A DNA stretch of 50,727 nucleotides from Sphingobium terrigena (GTDB taxonomy: Bacteria > Pseudomonadota > Alphaproteobacteria > Sphingomonadales > Sphingomonadaceae), in contig NZ_QVRA01000028.1 of assembly GCF_003591655.1 (NCBI RefSeq), positions 1 to 50,727 of the forward strand. Reading direction: 5' to 3'. Of the stretch, positions 32,295-41,755 are shown piece after piece; within the stretch, counting starts at the first letter, position 1, and each line of letters begins with the position of its first letter. Both the position numbers and the translations under genes were made by a program. The notes under the pieces are model-generated. The model was not told where the DNA came from, did no database searches, and saw only the letters and a program-made list of their open reading frames with translations.

Positions 32295-33123
32295 CACGCA
32301 CCTCCTTGTCGCCGCCCAACCGGGCATATTCCTCGAACAGACCCGAGAGCGCGCTGTCGCCATAGACGACGTGGCGTGCTCTCGGGCTCTCATCCTCCCG
32401 CTCGCAATAGGCCTGGATCGGGTCGCCCGGAATCATCGCCAGTGCCGGCACCCTGCTGACGCCGTGCTGACGGAACACGATAGGATCGACGATGAGCTGG
32501 ACGCCCCGCATCGCGCAAGACGGCCCCTCGCAGCCGGGATCGATCCGTAGAATCTCAGCCGACAATTTCGCCATCGGCCCCACCTTATGGAGGCCGCCCG
32601 GCATCCCGCGAAAGGCGAGCACGCCATGCACACGCTCGAGCTGCGCGGCGTAGGTTCGCAGGATCGGCACAGGAATCGACGAGGAGACGAACAGCACCGG
32701 CACCCACGCCTTGATCGCGGGGGAGGGGCCTGCCTTGGCCACTGCCTCCATCTCGGCCGGTTCAAGCCCGAGTGCCTGGCGCAAGCGCTTGGCCTGCGCC
32801 TCACGCTCTTGCGCCATCCGCGCCTCGCCGGCGGCCAGGGCGGCGCGGGCGCGCGCGTCGAGTGCCGGCGACGAAACGCGGCTGCGAAGCCCTTCAAACG
32901 CGCGTCGACGCTCTGCCTCGCTGGGGTTGGGTGGCAGTTTTGGGTCCGGCACGTCCGCGTGCCCCTCCTTTGCGCGCGTGACAGCGCCTTTCACGCGCTC
33001 CATCGCAGCGTCGCCCTGATCCTGGATGCGCTCGCGCGCGGAATCCTGGGCGAGCGCCGCGGTCGCTATGGCAAGGCCAGCCAGGGCAAGGGCGCTATTC
33101 GCCGACCGCCTTGAGATACGCAT
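32266..33123 (-). CDS. trbC: Type-F pilus assembly protein TrbC
   Basis: A 285-residue exported protein. Signal peptide about 1-25 (ALALAGLAIATAALA). A charged, Arg/Ala-rich helical part (about 30-140) precedes the conserved C-terminal domain: VPVLFVSSSIPVPILRTYAA, then VLAFRGMPGG, and later GVQLIVDPIVFRQHGVSRVP, matching the TrbC family (LFVSxSMP...LRGxxxG...DPxLFxxxxVxxVP). It is required for pilus assembly and is fused with TraW in some systems, but separate here. The gene overlaps the following peptidase gene by 29 bases and its start lies inside the end of the gene upstream. Confidence 0.9.
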   Translation of the reverse strand: MRISRRSANSALALAGLAIATAALAQDSARERIQDQGDAAMERVKGAVTRAKEGHADVPDPKLPPNPSEAERRRAFEGLRSRVSSPALDARARAALAAGEARMAQEREAQAKRLRQALGLEPAEMEAVAKAGPSPAIKAWVPVLFVSSSIPVPILRTYAAQLERVHGVLAFRGMPGGLHKVGPMAKLSAEILRIDPGCEGPSCAMRGVQLIVDPIVFRQHGVSRVPALAMIPGDPIQAYCEREDESPRARHVVYGDSALSGLFEEYARLGGDKEVRDAQALLGAR

Positions 33124-34201
33124 CGACGCGCTCCTTCATATCGATCTGGATGTCGGACTGGGCGCGGGCCTCGATGTCCGCATAATATTCGGAGAGATCC
33201 ATCTTGCTGAAATCCAGCGCCTGGAACTCTTCGGGCGTGAAACCCCGGCACATCGGTTTCTTGGGCGTGCCCCACAGATTACCGTTGAACGCCTTGAGCT
33301 GGGGGCGGCCCTGCTCCTGGATGATCCGGCCGAGCTTGGTATTGAAGCAGCAATGGCCGCGCGCCTTTTGCAGGCAGATGCCGAGAAAGCTTGAGGTGCA
33401 ATAGCTGCCGACCTCGTGGCACATGCCCGAGCCGCGCAGCATGCCGACCTCCATATCCTGTTGGTCGCAGCCCTGGAGCAGCACCTCGATCATGAAGTTG
33501 ACCGCGAGGCTGATCGCGATCGAGGTCGGATCAAGGCCGATGATCAGCGCATTGGCGCCGGCGTTCGCCGCCTGGCCTGCCGTCGCCCCGGCACGGAAGG
33601 CTGTATAAGCCGCGCTCATGCCGGTGAAGACGCCCTTGGCGACCGCGATCTTGGTGCCGATCGAACCGACTGACGACCCCATGCCGTCCTTGACGATCTT
33701 GCCCTTGTCCTTGCAGCAGTTTGAAAGGGTGGTGCTGATCCCAGGGGGCCGGCAGCGCATCGCGCGGCCGCCGAAGATCTCGACCGTGCCCATGCAATTG
33801 CCATCGGCATCGACTGGACCGTCGGGCGCCGTCCCGGGATCCTCGATCGGGGGCTCCTCGACGATCGGATTGCTCGCGACATCGGCGCAGGCGTGCGGTG
33901 AGCAGGTCGCACCGCCATTTTTGGGCAAGCAGGAAAATTGTGGCCCGAGGGGGCAGCTAAAGTCGCCGCTAGGCGCAGCCAGGCAGGCGGTCTCCTCGAG
34001 TGGGCACTGATGCTGACCGCTTGTCGTGATGCTGCAATAGGCCATCTCGCCGGCATCGGCCGCGTCGCCGTTTCCGTTCAGATCGGCAGCGCACATCTGC
34101 TGTGCGTAGGCCGGGCGCGCCTGGCACGCCGCGACAAGGGCGCAGGCGAAGAGCATGGCATGCGCCGCGCCGCGCGGCGAGAGGAGCCAGCGCGCGATCA
34201 T
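33095..34201 (-). CDS. traN: TraN, C-terminal half as its own gene
   Basis: A 368-residue cysteine-rich protein that resembles the C-terminal part of long TraN proteins. AMRCRPPGISTTLSNCCKDK, then a conserved hydrophobic part (TAGQAANAGANALIIGL), and CLQKARGHCCFNTKLGRIIQ, then FTPEEFQALDFSKMDLSEYY. It has its own signal peptide (about 12-34, MLFACALVAACQARPAYAQ). It starts by ATGA overlap with the stop of the larger TraN gene, so TraN is here encoded in two exported parts that probably assemble on the outer membrane. TraN stabilises mating pairs by contact with recipient porins. Confidence 0.8.
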   Translation of the reverse strand: MIARWLLSPRGAAHAMLFACALVAACQARPAYAQQMCAADLNGNGDAADAGEMAYCSITTSGQHQCPLEETACLAAPSGDFSCPLGPQFSCLPKNGGATCSPHACADVASNPIVEEPPIEDPGTAPDGPVDADGNCMGTVEIFGGRAMRCRPPGISTTLSNCCKDKGKIVKDGMGSSVGSIGTKIAVAKGVFTGMSAAYTAFRAGATAGQAANAGANALIIGLDPTSIAISLAVNFMIEVLLQGCDQQDMEVGMLRGSGMCHEVGSYCTSSFLGICLQKARGHCCFNTKLGRIIQEQGRPQLKAFNGNLWGTPKKPMCRGFTPEEFQALDFSKMDLSEYYADIEARAQSDIQIDMKERVDAYLKAVGE

Positions 34202-36330
34202 CGCACTGTTCCCGTGCAGACCAGGTCAGCGCCGCCGAGGCGCACGGTCTGCATCATGACGACAGCCTCGGGAAAATCGTCGAGACAGCCGCAGGCCGAG
34301 ACGATCTCCTCGCCAGGGCCGGTTGGACAGACATTGTCGGTTCCGCAAGCATGATAGAAGGTGTCGTAGGCAGCGGGATTGTTCTGCAGGTTGCCGACGA
34401 CCCCGGCAGGGGCCGCGGCGGTATTCACGCGCGGGGCGCGGGTCTTGCAGATGGGTTCGCAGGCCGGCACGCTGCCGCGATCGGGCAGGCTGAATGGCCG
34501 TGTCGTTTCCGCGAAACTGCCATCGCCCTGGCGTGCCCGGTCGGCCAGCATCGTCTCGGTCGAATGGTCGATGATGTACGTGCCGCGGCTTGTGTCTGGT
34601 TTCGGTAGTGCGTTGCTGTCGATCTCGCAGCGATAGGTCCGGTCCTTCTGGAAGAAGTCCCGCGTGAGCGATACCGGGCAGGTTTCCGTGCCGAGGAGTC
34701 GCGTCTGGGGCAGCGGGCGTAGTCCCGTACTGATGCCGTTGCGGAAAGTCTGGACGCCGTCGACCAACTCGCTGTCGACCTTGCATTTGGGATCGGCGGC
34801 GATCGCGCCGCAGCGATCGACCAGTTGCTCGACGGTCTTGCAGCTATCGTCGACAACGACATGGACCTGTGCCGAGCCCTCGCCGCCCTCGCCGACGGCC
34901 ACGCGCAGCCAGATTTCGTGGTCACCGGGGGTAAGCCAGGGTTTCAGATCGAGATTGGGATAGGCGTAGAAGGTCTTCTTCTTCTCGCATCCGCTAGGCG
35001 GGAAGCCGGTCGACGTCCATGGGCTCGGACCGGACGCGACAAGCGTCCCGTCGATCCGGACCTGCGCCCAATCGTCCGCATAATATTGCGCAAGCCGTGC
35101 TTCGACGATGCGATCAGGGTCCCCGACGCGCAACGTCATCCTGAAGTCGAATAGCCGGCAGCTTCCGCCCGCGAGGCTGTTGTCATTGGGTGAGCCGAGA
35201 TAGAAATCGAGCGAAGTGCCGTCCTTGATCGTCGCATAGCCACCACTCGTGCGGCTGATGACGTCGTCGGCGCCGGTCTTGATCACGGTCACCTGGCGCT
35301 CGATCGTGCAGTGACGCATCTGCTGGGCGGTGCTCATCCCGACGGGCGACCCGGCAAGCGCCTGGAAGATTGTGTTGCCGCTCGACGCGACGAAGGCATC
35401 GCCGGCCAGCGCGGAAGGGTTGGCGCGATAGCCGGTCTGGGCAAGCGAGGGATCGCTGGTGCAAGCGGTCGACTGGGCGCCGACATAGCGGATCGCGGGT
35501 CCGTCGATCACCGCTTGCGCGACACCAATGCGCGGGTCAGCCGTGGTGAGGGCGCCGATCATGCCGCCGCCCAGGTCCCCGAGCACCGACGGCATGTTGG
35601 ACCAGGCGAGATTGGCGCCGCAGCTATTGTTGATGCAGTAGCAGCCGCCGAGCGCGGGCATGTCGACCTGTGTGAGCTTCAGGTTGCGGGCGCTATCGAC
35701 GTCCCACCGGAAATAGTTGCACTGGTTCCACGTGCCGGGCTGGCACGAGATCACCCCATTCGCGCAAATCCCCGAAACCGGCACGGGCAGGTTGATGCGG
35801 CTGTCGACCGTGCCATCGAGATCGGTATCACGCGCGATCTGGACCATTCCGAGATCGCCGGAGGATGCCGGCTGCACCAGCACCTCCATCAGCGTCGCCG
35901 TCTTCTGGCAGGCGAGATTAGGCGTAAATGCCTTGCTGGAATCGACCGTCGTGATCGGCTGGCCCGACAGACCCGGCGTCACATAGTTGCGCTGGATCGC
36001 CTCGCTGTCCCCGGATTTGGCGCGCGCGGCTTCAGCCGCGGTACGCGCGCGTTCCTCCATCGTCTGGGCGAGCAATGGTGCTGTGGAGAAAAGGGTGGCC
36101 AGCGCGGTCGCCTTCACGGTCCAGACCAGGGGGAGCAGCCCGGACCGCCAGGGGAGCGTGACGGCCGCGCTGGCCGTAGGTGGAGCGACGCCGCGGGGGG
36201 ACATCGGCGCCGCTCCCGCCTCGCGTGCGCGCCAGCGGCCGTAGAGGCCTTGGCGGACAGACCCCCGGTTATTGCCGGCAGCGTGCGCGAGACGTTCGAG
36301 ATGGGATTTGGGGGGAAGCTTGTCCGTCAT
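34198..36330 (-). CDS. traN: TraN, N-terminal larger part
   Basis: A 710-residue secreted protein. ATG 36330 is preferred because it overlaps the traU stop as ATGA; the open frame continues left over traU and is not coding there. A long N-terminal part (about 60 residues) precedes a hydrophobic segment near 65-90 (VWTVKATALATLFSTAPLLA), a late signal or anchor. Cysteine-rich region from 125 onward: RDTDLDGTVDSRINLPVPVS, GGCYCINNSCGANLAWSNMP, and SGCEKKKTFYAYPNLDLKPW. This matches the first two thirds of TraN. The last 370 residues are the separate downstream gene. TraN mediates mating-pair stabilisation. Confidence 0.82.
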   Translation of the reverse strand: MTDKLPPKSHLERLAHAAGNNRGSVRQGLYGRWRAREAGAAPMSPRGVAPPTASAAVTLPWRSGLLPLVWTVKATALATLFSTAPLLAQTMEERARTAAEAARAKSGDSEAIQRNYVTPGLSGQPITTVDSSKAFTPNLACQKTATLMEVLVQPASSGDLGMVQIARDTDLDGTVDSRINLPVPVSGICANGVISCQPGTWNQCNYFRWDVDSARNLKLTQVDMPALGGCYCINNSCGANLAWSNMPSVLGDLGGGMIGALTTADPRIGVAQAVIDGPAIRYVGAQSTACTSDPSLAQTGYRANPSALAGDAFVASSGNTIFQALAGSPVGMSTAQQMRHCTIERQVTVIKTGADDVISRTSGGYATIKDGTSLDFYLGSPNDNSLAGGSCRLFDFRMTLRVGDPDRIVEARLAQYYADDWAQVRIDGTLVASGPSPWTSTGFPPSGCEKKKTFYAYPNLDLKPWLTPGDHEIWLRVAVGEGGEGSAQVHVVVDDSCKTVEQLVDRCGAIAADPKCKVDSELVDGVQTFRNGISTGLRPLPQTRLLGTETCPVSLTRDFFQKDRTYRCEIDSNALPKPDTSRGTYIIDHSTETMLADRARQGDGSFAETTRPFSLPDRGSVPACEPICKTRAPRVNTAAAPAGVVGNLQNNPAAYDTFYHACGTDNVCPTGPGEEIVSACGCLDDFPEAVVMMQTVRLGGADLVCTGTVR

Positions 36331-37343
36331 GGCACCGGGATTCCGGCGCAGCAGATCATTTTTTCGAAAAGCATGAACTGGGCGTTGTCCTTGCCGGGCG
36401 CGTGCTTGCCGCTCGTCCAGAGCGCACCGGGCCGCCCGATATTGACGCATTTTCCGCCTTTGACGGGCTCCATCAGCTGGAGCTTGTAGCGGGACTTGGT
36501 CCAGATCGGGCTGGGCTTGAACGAGCAGCCATCGGACGAGCTGATCGTAAGCGCGCCCAGGCGGCCCATCATGAACGTGCCGCGCGCAGCGAGCCCGGCC
36601 CAGGCCTCGACGCTGTCGTCGAAATGAATGTCGCCGGCGATCGGATAGGTCGCGCCCCACGACCCCATGCACCAGAAGAGCGGATCGATCACCTTGCCAG
36701 CGGCGGCGGCTGCGCTGTCGCCCATGCACGCGAGGCCGGCCGCGGGGTTTCCGAACAATATGCCCTCGGGCTGGATGATCGCGCCCAATGTGCCCGACTG
36801 CCAGGTCGGCAGGATTTCGGTGATCAGCGCCACGTCGAACCCGTCATCTTCCAGGCATGGGAGATCGGTGAACATGTCGAGCATCGCCCAGACCGGCGAG
36901 ATGTAATAATGCATCTGCGCGAACATCTTGCGCGTGTTGGTTCCATCCGAGATCGAGGATTGGCTGCCCTGGAGCTTGCCGCCGGTGGGCATGAGATCGG
37001 CGCCGAGCGCCATCATGCAGCCCGGCTCGGTCACCACATCGACCATACGGTTGGGCGACCAGTAGGAGACCTTGACGCCGAACCAGAACTGGACGCCCTT
37101 GCGGCAGGCGCAAAGCGGCTTCGACGCAGACTGTGCATCCAGCGCCTTGTCGAGCTTGTCGAAGCTGCCGATGCGAACGCCACCGACCGTGATCGGGAAG
37201 ATGCAGGTCCAGCGCACCTTGGTGATCGGATTGAAGACCGTGCCGGTCTCGCATTTCGAGGCATGGGCCTGGCTCGGCCAGGCGAGCGTGCCCGCGAGGC
37301 CAATGGCGAGGCCGATGAGGAAGATCTGCCAGCGCCGGATCAT
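36327..37343 (-). CDS. traU: Conjugal transfer protein TraU
   Basis: A 338-residue periplasmic, cysteine-rich protein with a signal peptide (about 1-28). Diagnostic segments are GTVFNPITKVRWTCIFPITV near 37-56, VKVSYWSPNRMVDVVTEPGC, and LACMGDSAAAAAGKVIDPLF, then CMGSWGATYPIAGDIH; FEKMICCAGIPVP closes the protein. These are TraU features (in F, required for DNA transfer more than for pilus growth). It overlaps traW upstream and traN downstream (ATGA both). Confidence 0.94.
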   Translation of the reverse strand: MIRRWQIFLIGLAIGLAGTLAWPSQAHASKCETGTVFNPITKVRWTCIFPITVGGVRIGSFDKLDKALDAQSASKPLCACRKGVQFWFGVKVSYWSPNRMVDVVTEPGCMMALGADLMPTGGKLQGSQSSISDGTNTRKMFAQMHYYISPVWAMLDMFTDLPCLEDDGFDVALITEILPTWQSGTLGAIIQPEGILFGNPAAGLACMGDSAAAAAGKVIDPLFWCMGSWGATYPIAGDIHFDDSVEAWAGLAARGTFMMGRLGALTISSSDGCSFKPSPIWTKSRYKLQLMEPVKGGKCVNIGRPGALWTSGKHAPGKDNAQFMLFEKMICCAGIPVP

Positions 37344-38038
37344 TGCGCGCCTCCCGCGGCACCGAGGGGCAGCCTTCGGCTGCGCGGCCCGAACTCGGTC
37401 AGCACCAGCTTCTGGCCTGCCTGCGCGACCACGACCGGCGCGACCGTCAGCCCGAGCCGTTCCTTCACGCGCTCCTCCAGGATGTAGATCGCGCGGCCCG
37501 TCTTCTCGGTGAGCGTGATCGGATCACCGCTCTCGCCGCCCAGCGCCGTCAGCAGGATGAAGTCGCTCGGCCGTGCGGTCCGAAGCGCCCAGCCAAGGTC
37601 GCGCGGATGCACCACCACCAGCCGCTGCGGTAGCTTGACGAAGGTGAGAGGGTTGAAGGTGAAGCCCTTAGGGTAGAGCGTCTTGCCGTCCGGCAATTGG
37701 ATGTCGAAGTCGAGCGTATAGAAGGGGACCACGGTCCGCACCCGATCGGCGGTAGCCGGCGCCAGCGCCGCGGATTTAAGGGCGCTCCACTTCGCCCGCG
37801 GACCGAAAGCCTTGGACATGTCGCGCGGCAATGTGGCGACCTTGGCTTCGATTTCGGAGAGCGCGTCGGGCTCGGCGATCAGCCAGGTCCTACCAATCGT
37901 GCTTCGTCCGGTCGGCGCCGTCTGCGCGTCCGCGGCAATGGCGAGTGCGCCTGCCGCGAGGATGAGCGCTGCGACGGTTGCCGCCTGGCCCAGCGCGACA
38001 AGACGCACGCGGGGCGGGAAGGGGAGATCAGCGGCCAT
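37340..38038 (-). CDS. traW: Conjugal transfer protein TraW
   Basis: A 232-residue exported protein. Signal segment about 8-38. Family marks are RTWLIAEPDALSEIEAKVAT (usually GxxxxIxExDxLxxIxxRL), TVVPFYTLDFDIQLPDGKTL, then YPKGFTFNPL, and VHPRDLGWALRT. TraW is needed for F-pilus assembly together with TrbC. Start ATG 38038 lies inside the end of the small gene upstream (overlap of 11 bases), and its stop overlaps the start of traU. Confidence 0.92.
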   Translation of the reverse strand: MAADLPFPPRVRLVALGQAATVAALILAAGALAIAADAQTAPTGRSTIGRTWLIAEPDALSEIEAKVATLPRDMSKAFGPRAKWSALKSAALAPATADRVRTVVPFYTLDFDIQLPDGKTLYPKGFTFNPLTFVKLPQRLVVVHPRDLGWALRTARPSDFILLTALGGESGDPITLTEKTGRAIYILEERVKERLGLTVAPVVVAQAGQKLVLTEFGPRSRRLPLGAAGGAQ

Positions 38039-38261
38039 TGCGGCGTCTCCAGTCGGTGGGAGGAGGATCCGGCAGGCCGACGAGCGCGCCGATCAACGAT
38101 GCCCCGGAGACGAAGGTCACGAGCCAGACGATCATCCGCAGGTGCGTCGCAATGCCGGGCGCGAGCATCAGCAGATAGGTCTGCACAAACATCAGCACGA
38201 ACCCGCCAACGGCGAGACGCACCGAGCTCGGCGACGGCTTTCCAGACAAAAGACCGCTCAT
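38028..38261 (-). CDS. Small membrane protein in the tra operon
   Basis: A 77-residue protein: polar N-terminus (MSGLLSGKPSPSSVRLAV), then two hydrophobic segments, about 20-38 (GGFVLMFVQTYLLMLAPGIA) and 43-60 (MIVWLVTFVSGASLIGALVG). The start ATG 38261 overlaps the stop of the gene upstream (ATGA). No homologue is recognised. In F the corresponding place between traC and traW holds trbI; one of the two small genes here may fill that role. Confidence 0.6.
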   Translation of the reverse strand: MSGLLSGKPSPSSVRLAVGGFVLMFVQTYLLMLAPGIATHLRMIVWLVTFVSGASLIGALVGLPDPPPTDWRRRNGR

Positions 38262-38584
38262 GACGCCCTCCACCGCTTGAACCGGGTCAGCAGGCGCGCG
38301 CTCCAGGCCGAGAGGCCGAGCAGCAACAGGCCGCTCGCGAAGCACGAGGCCGCGACCAGTATGGCGGCGCGGGCGACCATCATGCCGGGCTGGTCAAGGG
38401 CGATCCCCGCGGCGGCGACAAGCGCGCCCATCATCACGGTCTCGATCGCGACCAGACGGAACTTCCAGCGGACCGACTCCGCTTCGCAGCGCGCCGCGAC
38501 ACGGGCCTCGATCTCGCGTTCGAGCCCGTCGGCAGACAGCTCGAGCGGCAACTGGTCGGGGTGGGACAAGTGGGAGCGGCCCAT
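38258..38584 (-). CDS. Small membrane protein in the tra operon, TrbI position
   Basis: A 108-residue protein. ATG 38584 is chosen because it comes six bases after the traC stop; the longer open frame lies inside traC. Polar N-terminal part with EREIEARVAARCEAES (helix), then two hydrophobic segments, about 42-60 (LVAIETVMMGALVAAAGIAL) and 68-90. It resembles no named Tra protein to my eye. The place between traC and traW is where trbI lies in the F plasmid, but TrbI has one membrane helix, so the match is unsure. Confidence 0.6.
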   Translation of the reverse strand: MGRSHLSHPDQLPLELSADGLEREIEARVAARCEAESVRWKFRLVAIETVMMGALVAAAGIALDQPGMMVARAAILVAASCFASGLLLLGLSAWSARLLTRFKRWRAS

Positions 38585-38589
38585 GGCGA

Positions 38590-41112
38590 TCACTCCGCCG
38601 CCTGCCGGACTGTGTCCGGCGTGCCGAGGATCTCGGCGGGATCGACACCCGCCAGGCGGCAGACCGCCTCGAGGGGAGAGAAACCCTGTCGCAACAGGCC
38701 TTCGAACGCCGCCACTTCCTCTGGCGCCGAGGTGTTGATCCAATAGGAGAAGGGATCGACGACCAGCCGCGCGATGCCCAGACCCAGCGGGGAGTCGATG
38801 AACACCTCGCTATAGTTCGGCTTGGAGTTGCGGACCGATTTCAGCAGGTCGAGCACGAACCCCGAATAGTCGAGAATCTTGTTCTCGACGGCGCGGTCAT
38901 AGGTCGACCCCTGCAGCAGGAACCGGGTCGCGGCATTCTCGAGGATCACCTGGCCCGTGCCGCCAAACAGCATCAGGTCGTTCATTGACTGCAGCACGAT
39001 GCCGAACGATCCGCGATATTTGCGTGCGCGCCGATAACCCTGGCCGAACGCCTCGGCGAGGCGGCTGAGATCCTGCCCTTCGGTCCGCGTCATGAACTGC
39101 GCGGCCTCGTCACACAGGACAAAGCGCGGGCGGTCGCGGGCCGAAAGGTAGAGTTCCTGGGTGACGGCGTTCACCACCACCATGACGATGACGTTGAACA
39201 GGTCTGGCATGGACTTGAGGCGCTCGAGTTCGAGCACGACAAACTCGTCCGAGCGGATGTCGAGCGTGGAGGGGCCGTTGAAATAATGGCCATAGGCGCC
39301 GTCGGAGCCGAAATCGCGAAGATTGAAGGCCAGCTCCCGCGCGACGGGTACGAGATGTTCGACCCGGTCGAGATCGCTTCCCGCATGGGCAGGATAAGTG
39401 CCGAGCCACTCGCGGACGGAGTCGATGCCATGGTCGGCACGGCCAGTGTCGATCGTCCATTGAACTGCCGATTTCAGCAGGTTCCATTCGGAGGTCGAGA
39501 CGCCTTTGCGGGTCGAGGCATTGGCCATTTCGGCGACGATCGCCACCGCCATGGTGATCGCGGACTGTTTGTCGTCCCCGTCGAGCGCGAGACCCATATC
39601 GAATGGGTTGAGGACCAGTTGCTCCTCGCCGATGTCGATATAGCGGCCCGAGCACAGCGTGCAGAGCTTGCGGTAGCTCCCGCCGATGTCGATGATGCGG
39701 ATGAGAGCGCCGCACGCGAAATATTGCTGGCAGAGATTATTGAGCAGGAAGCTCTTGCCCGCGCCGGATTCCGCCGAGACGATGAAATTGTAATTGTTGA
39801 TGCGCGGGTCGAATAGATCGAGCGTGATGAGCTGGCCCTTGCGCCCCGTATAGAGCAGCGCCGGCCGCCCGCCGCCCCGGAAGTCGGTCTGGATCGGCGC
39901 CATCAGGACCGCCGCCTTGACCGGCATCCGGAAGTCGCGCTCGAGCATGCGCAGCGTCGTCCGGTCTGGGTAGAGCCCGAAGGGCAGGCTCATCGCGAGC
40001 AGCGTCGGATTGAGATAGCTCTCCTCCTGCATCGAGAAGGGAAGCGGCTCGCTCTCCCACAAGCGCTTGGCGCGCGCGGCAAGATCGCGGGCATGGGCAC
40101 GGTCGCGGCCGAACACCCAGACCGTCGGGATAACGCGGACGAACTTCGAATTGCCCGCCTCGTCGAGGATCCAGCCAATCTCCTCGATCTGCTTGCCGAC
40201 CTCCACCGCGAATGATCCCGCCGCCTTCTGGGCCGAGAGGATCTGCGCGCGCTTGTGGATCTCGAACTGCGAATGATCGAACAGGATGTTGAGCGTGTAG
40301 AGGAACGGCCCGCCGATCTGGTCGCTGTCCTCTGCCGAGCCGCGCATGCCGCCCAGCAAGCGGTTGGCGCGCTCGGCGGTAATGCGCCGCGCCGGCGCCT
40401 TGGGCGTCAGGCAGCGCGCGACCTGGTTGCCGAGGAAAACCTCCTGACCTTCGAACACCAGGTCGGGACCTGCGTCGATGATCTGCTTGGCGAGCGGCGG
40501 GGCGCCGATCGTCGTGCCGTCGGCGAACACACCGGGCGCGGGCTGCGCGACGCCGTTGAAGATGCGCCGGTAGAAGGCGATCATCTCCTCGGGCTCAAGC
40601 CGACGGATGCCGAGCTTGGCGAGCTGCTCCTCGACCTGGCGGCGCAAGTCCTCGCCCAGCGGCCGACGGGTCTTGATCGACAGCAAGGTCCGGAAGTTGC
40701 GGACGGGAATACCGTGCAGCGCCTTCAGGCCATGGCGGCCTTGGCTCAGATATTCGCGGGTCCGGCGCGCGGACGCCTGGATCAGTGGGTCGTCGCGGGT
40801 CTTGAGGTCGAGAAAGGCATCGAGCGCGTCATCGATCAGCGGATCGGCGAAGGTGTGGAGCTGGAGGACCGTGCCGTCGGGGAAATGGATGTTGAGCAAG
40901 CCCTGAAGCGCACCCTGGACATGTGCGAACAGGTAGGCGGTTGGCACGATCTCCCAGGCATGGCCCCAGCAGTCGTCGATGCACAGGAACGCCTCGGTCT
41001 CCGCGTCCCAGGCAACAAGCGGCAGATAGTCCGAATAGGCATCGCGGCGGACCGCATTGCGCATCCGCGCGTAGGTGAGCCCGCCACCGCCCTTGGATCC
41101 AAGCGCGCTCAT
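38590..41112 (-). CDS. traC: Conjugal transfer ATPase TraC (VirB4-type)
   Basis: An 840-residue cytoplasmic ATPase that energises pilus assembly. The N-terminal TraC domain shows YSDYLPLVAWDAETEAFLCI. The Walker A loop ESGAGKS is near residue 450 (NYNFIVSAESGAGKSFLLNN), Walker B with RPRFVLCDEAAQFMTR near 660, and the late motif SFGIVLQSMNDLMLFGGTGQ. Length matches F TraC (875). Start ATG 41112 overlaps the traV stop by four bases. Confidence 0.96.
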   Translation of the reverse strand: MSALGSKGGGGLTYARMRNAVRRDAYSDYLPLVAWDAETEAFLCIDDCWGHAWEIVPTAYLFAHVQGALQGLLNIHFPDGTVLQLHTFADPLIDDALDAFLDLKTRDDPLIQASARRTREYLSQGRHGLKALHGIPVRNFRTLLSIKTRRPLGEDLRRQVEEQLAKLGIRRLEPEEMIAFYRRIFNGVAQPAPGVFADGTTIGAPPLAKQIIDAGPDLVFEGQEVFLGNQVARCLTPKAPARRITAERANRLLGGMRGSAEDSDQIGGPFLYTLNILFDHSQFEIHKRAQILSAQKAAGSFAVEVGKQIEEIGWILDEAGNSKFVRVIPTVWVFGRDRAHARDLAARAKRLWESEPLPFSMQEESYLNPTLLAMSLPFGLYPDRTTLRMLERDFRMPVKAAVLMAPIQTDFRGGGRPALLYTGRKGQLITLDLFDPRINNYNFIVSAESGAGKSFLLNNLCQQYFACGALIRIIDIGGSYRKLCTLCSGRYIDIGEEQLVLNPFDMGLALDGDDKQSAITMAVAIVAEMANASTRKGVSTSEWNLLKSAVQWTIDTGRADHGIDSVREWLGTYPAHAGSDLDRVEHLVPVARELAFNLRDFGSDGAYGHYFNGPSTLDIRSDEFVVLELERLKSMPDLFNVIVMVVVNAVTQELYLSARDRPRFVLCDEAAQFMTRTEGQDLSRLAEAFGQGYRRARKYRGSFGIVLQSMNDLMLFGGTGQVILENAATRFLLQGSTYDRAVENKILDYSGFVLDLLKSVRNSKPNYSEVFIDSPLGLGIARLVVDPFSYWINTSAPEEVAAFEGLLRQGFSPLEAVCRLAGVDPAEILGTPDTVRQAAE

Positions 41113-41720
41113 TGCCGCGGCTCCGTCGCGGAGGCGATCGGCGCTTCGGGCGCATCACTGGCCGCCGCCGCCGGTTCCTGGACCTGGCCGAGGATTGGAG
41201 CTTTCGACGCCTGGCTCGGCGGGGCGACGAGCGTGCCCCCGACCACCCAGACGGGTTTATCGACGATCGAATAGACGTAGCGCGGCATATAAAGCCGGTC
41301 GAGCCGCTGGCGGTCGGCATAGGGCAGGATCAGCGTGCGGACAGTGCGCGCGGGCTTGAGCATCGGCGTCACCGGCGCCTCGATCAGCCCCTTGAGCTCC
41401 TGATAGACACTGTCGCGGTAGCTGCCATACGCACTCGGTGCCGTGGCCCGGCCGCCGCTTCGTGCACGCTCTGCTGCGGGTTGGTCGTGCAGCATCTTGC
41501 GGTCGTTGGTGACAGCGGGATCCGACTTCGATGCGACGCCGGCGACCGCATCTTCGTAGGCGCGCTCGGGATGGATGCACTGGCCGTGATCGTCATTCTT
41601 GCACGAGAATTTCTCGCTATAGGGCGACATGAGCGAACCCATGGTCGCGCAGCCTGAAAGGAGCAGGCTGGTTCCGGCGGCGAGCGCAAGCGCTCCGCCG
41701 CGCAAGGCGTGCTTGGGCAT
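41109..41720 (-). CDS. traV: Conjugal transfer lipoprotein TraV
   Basis: A 203-residue outer-membrane lipoprotein (VirB7-like part of the core complex). The signal ends in the lipobox LLSGC, giving Cys24 as the lipid site. The adjacent SLMSPYSEKFSCKNDDHGQC carries the second Cys typical of TraV. The C-terminal part with RTVRTLILPYADRQRLDRLY and VWVVGGTLV is the family's end. ATG 41720 gives an ideal lipoprotein signal and follows GGGAG; ATG 41756, which overlaps the traB stop as TGATG, is an alternative. Confidence 0.88.
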   Translation of the reverse strand: MPKHALRGGALALAAGTSLLLSGCATMGSLMSPYSEKFSCKNDDHGQCIHPERAYEDAVAGVASKSDPAVTNDRKMLHDQPAAERARSGGRATAPSAYGSYRDSVYQELKGLIEAPVTPMLKPARTVRTLILPYADRQRLDRLYMPRYVYSIVDKPVWVVGGTLVAPPSQASKAPILGQVQEPAAAASDAPEAPIASATEPRQ

Positions 41721-41755
41721 GGATGGTGCTCCCTGGAGTATGCTTGGCTGGCGCA

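Noticed and set aside
35311..37487. Plus-strand frames of 392 and 435 codons opposite traN and traU
   Set aside because: Antisense shadows; Arg/Gly/His-rich without motifs, while the minus strand has a tight series of overlapping tra genes.
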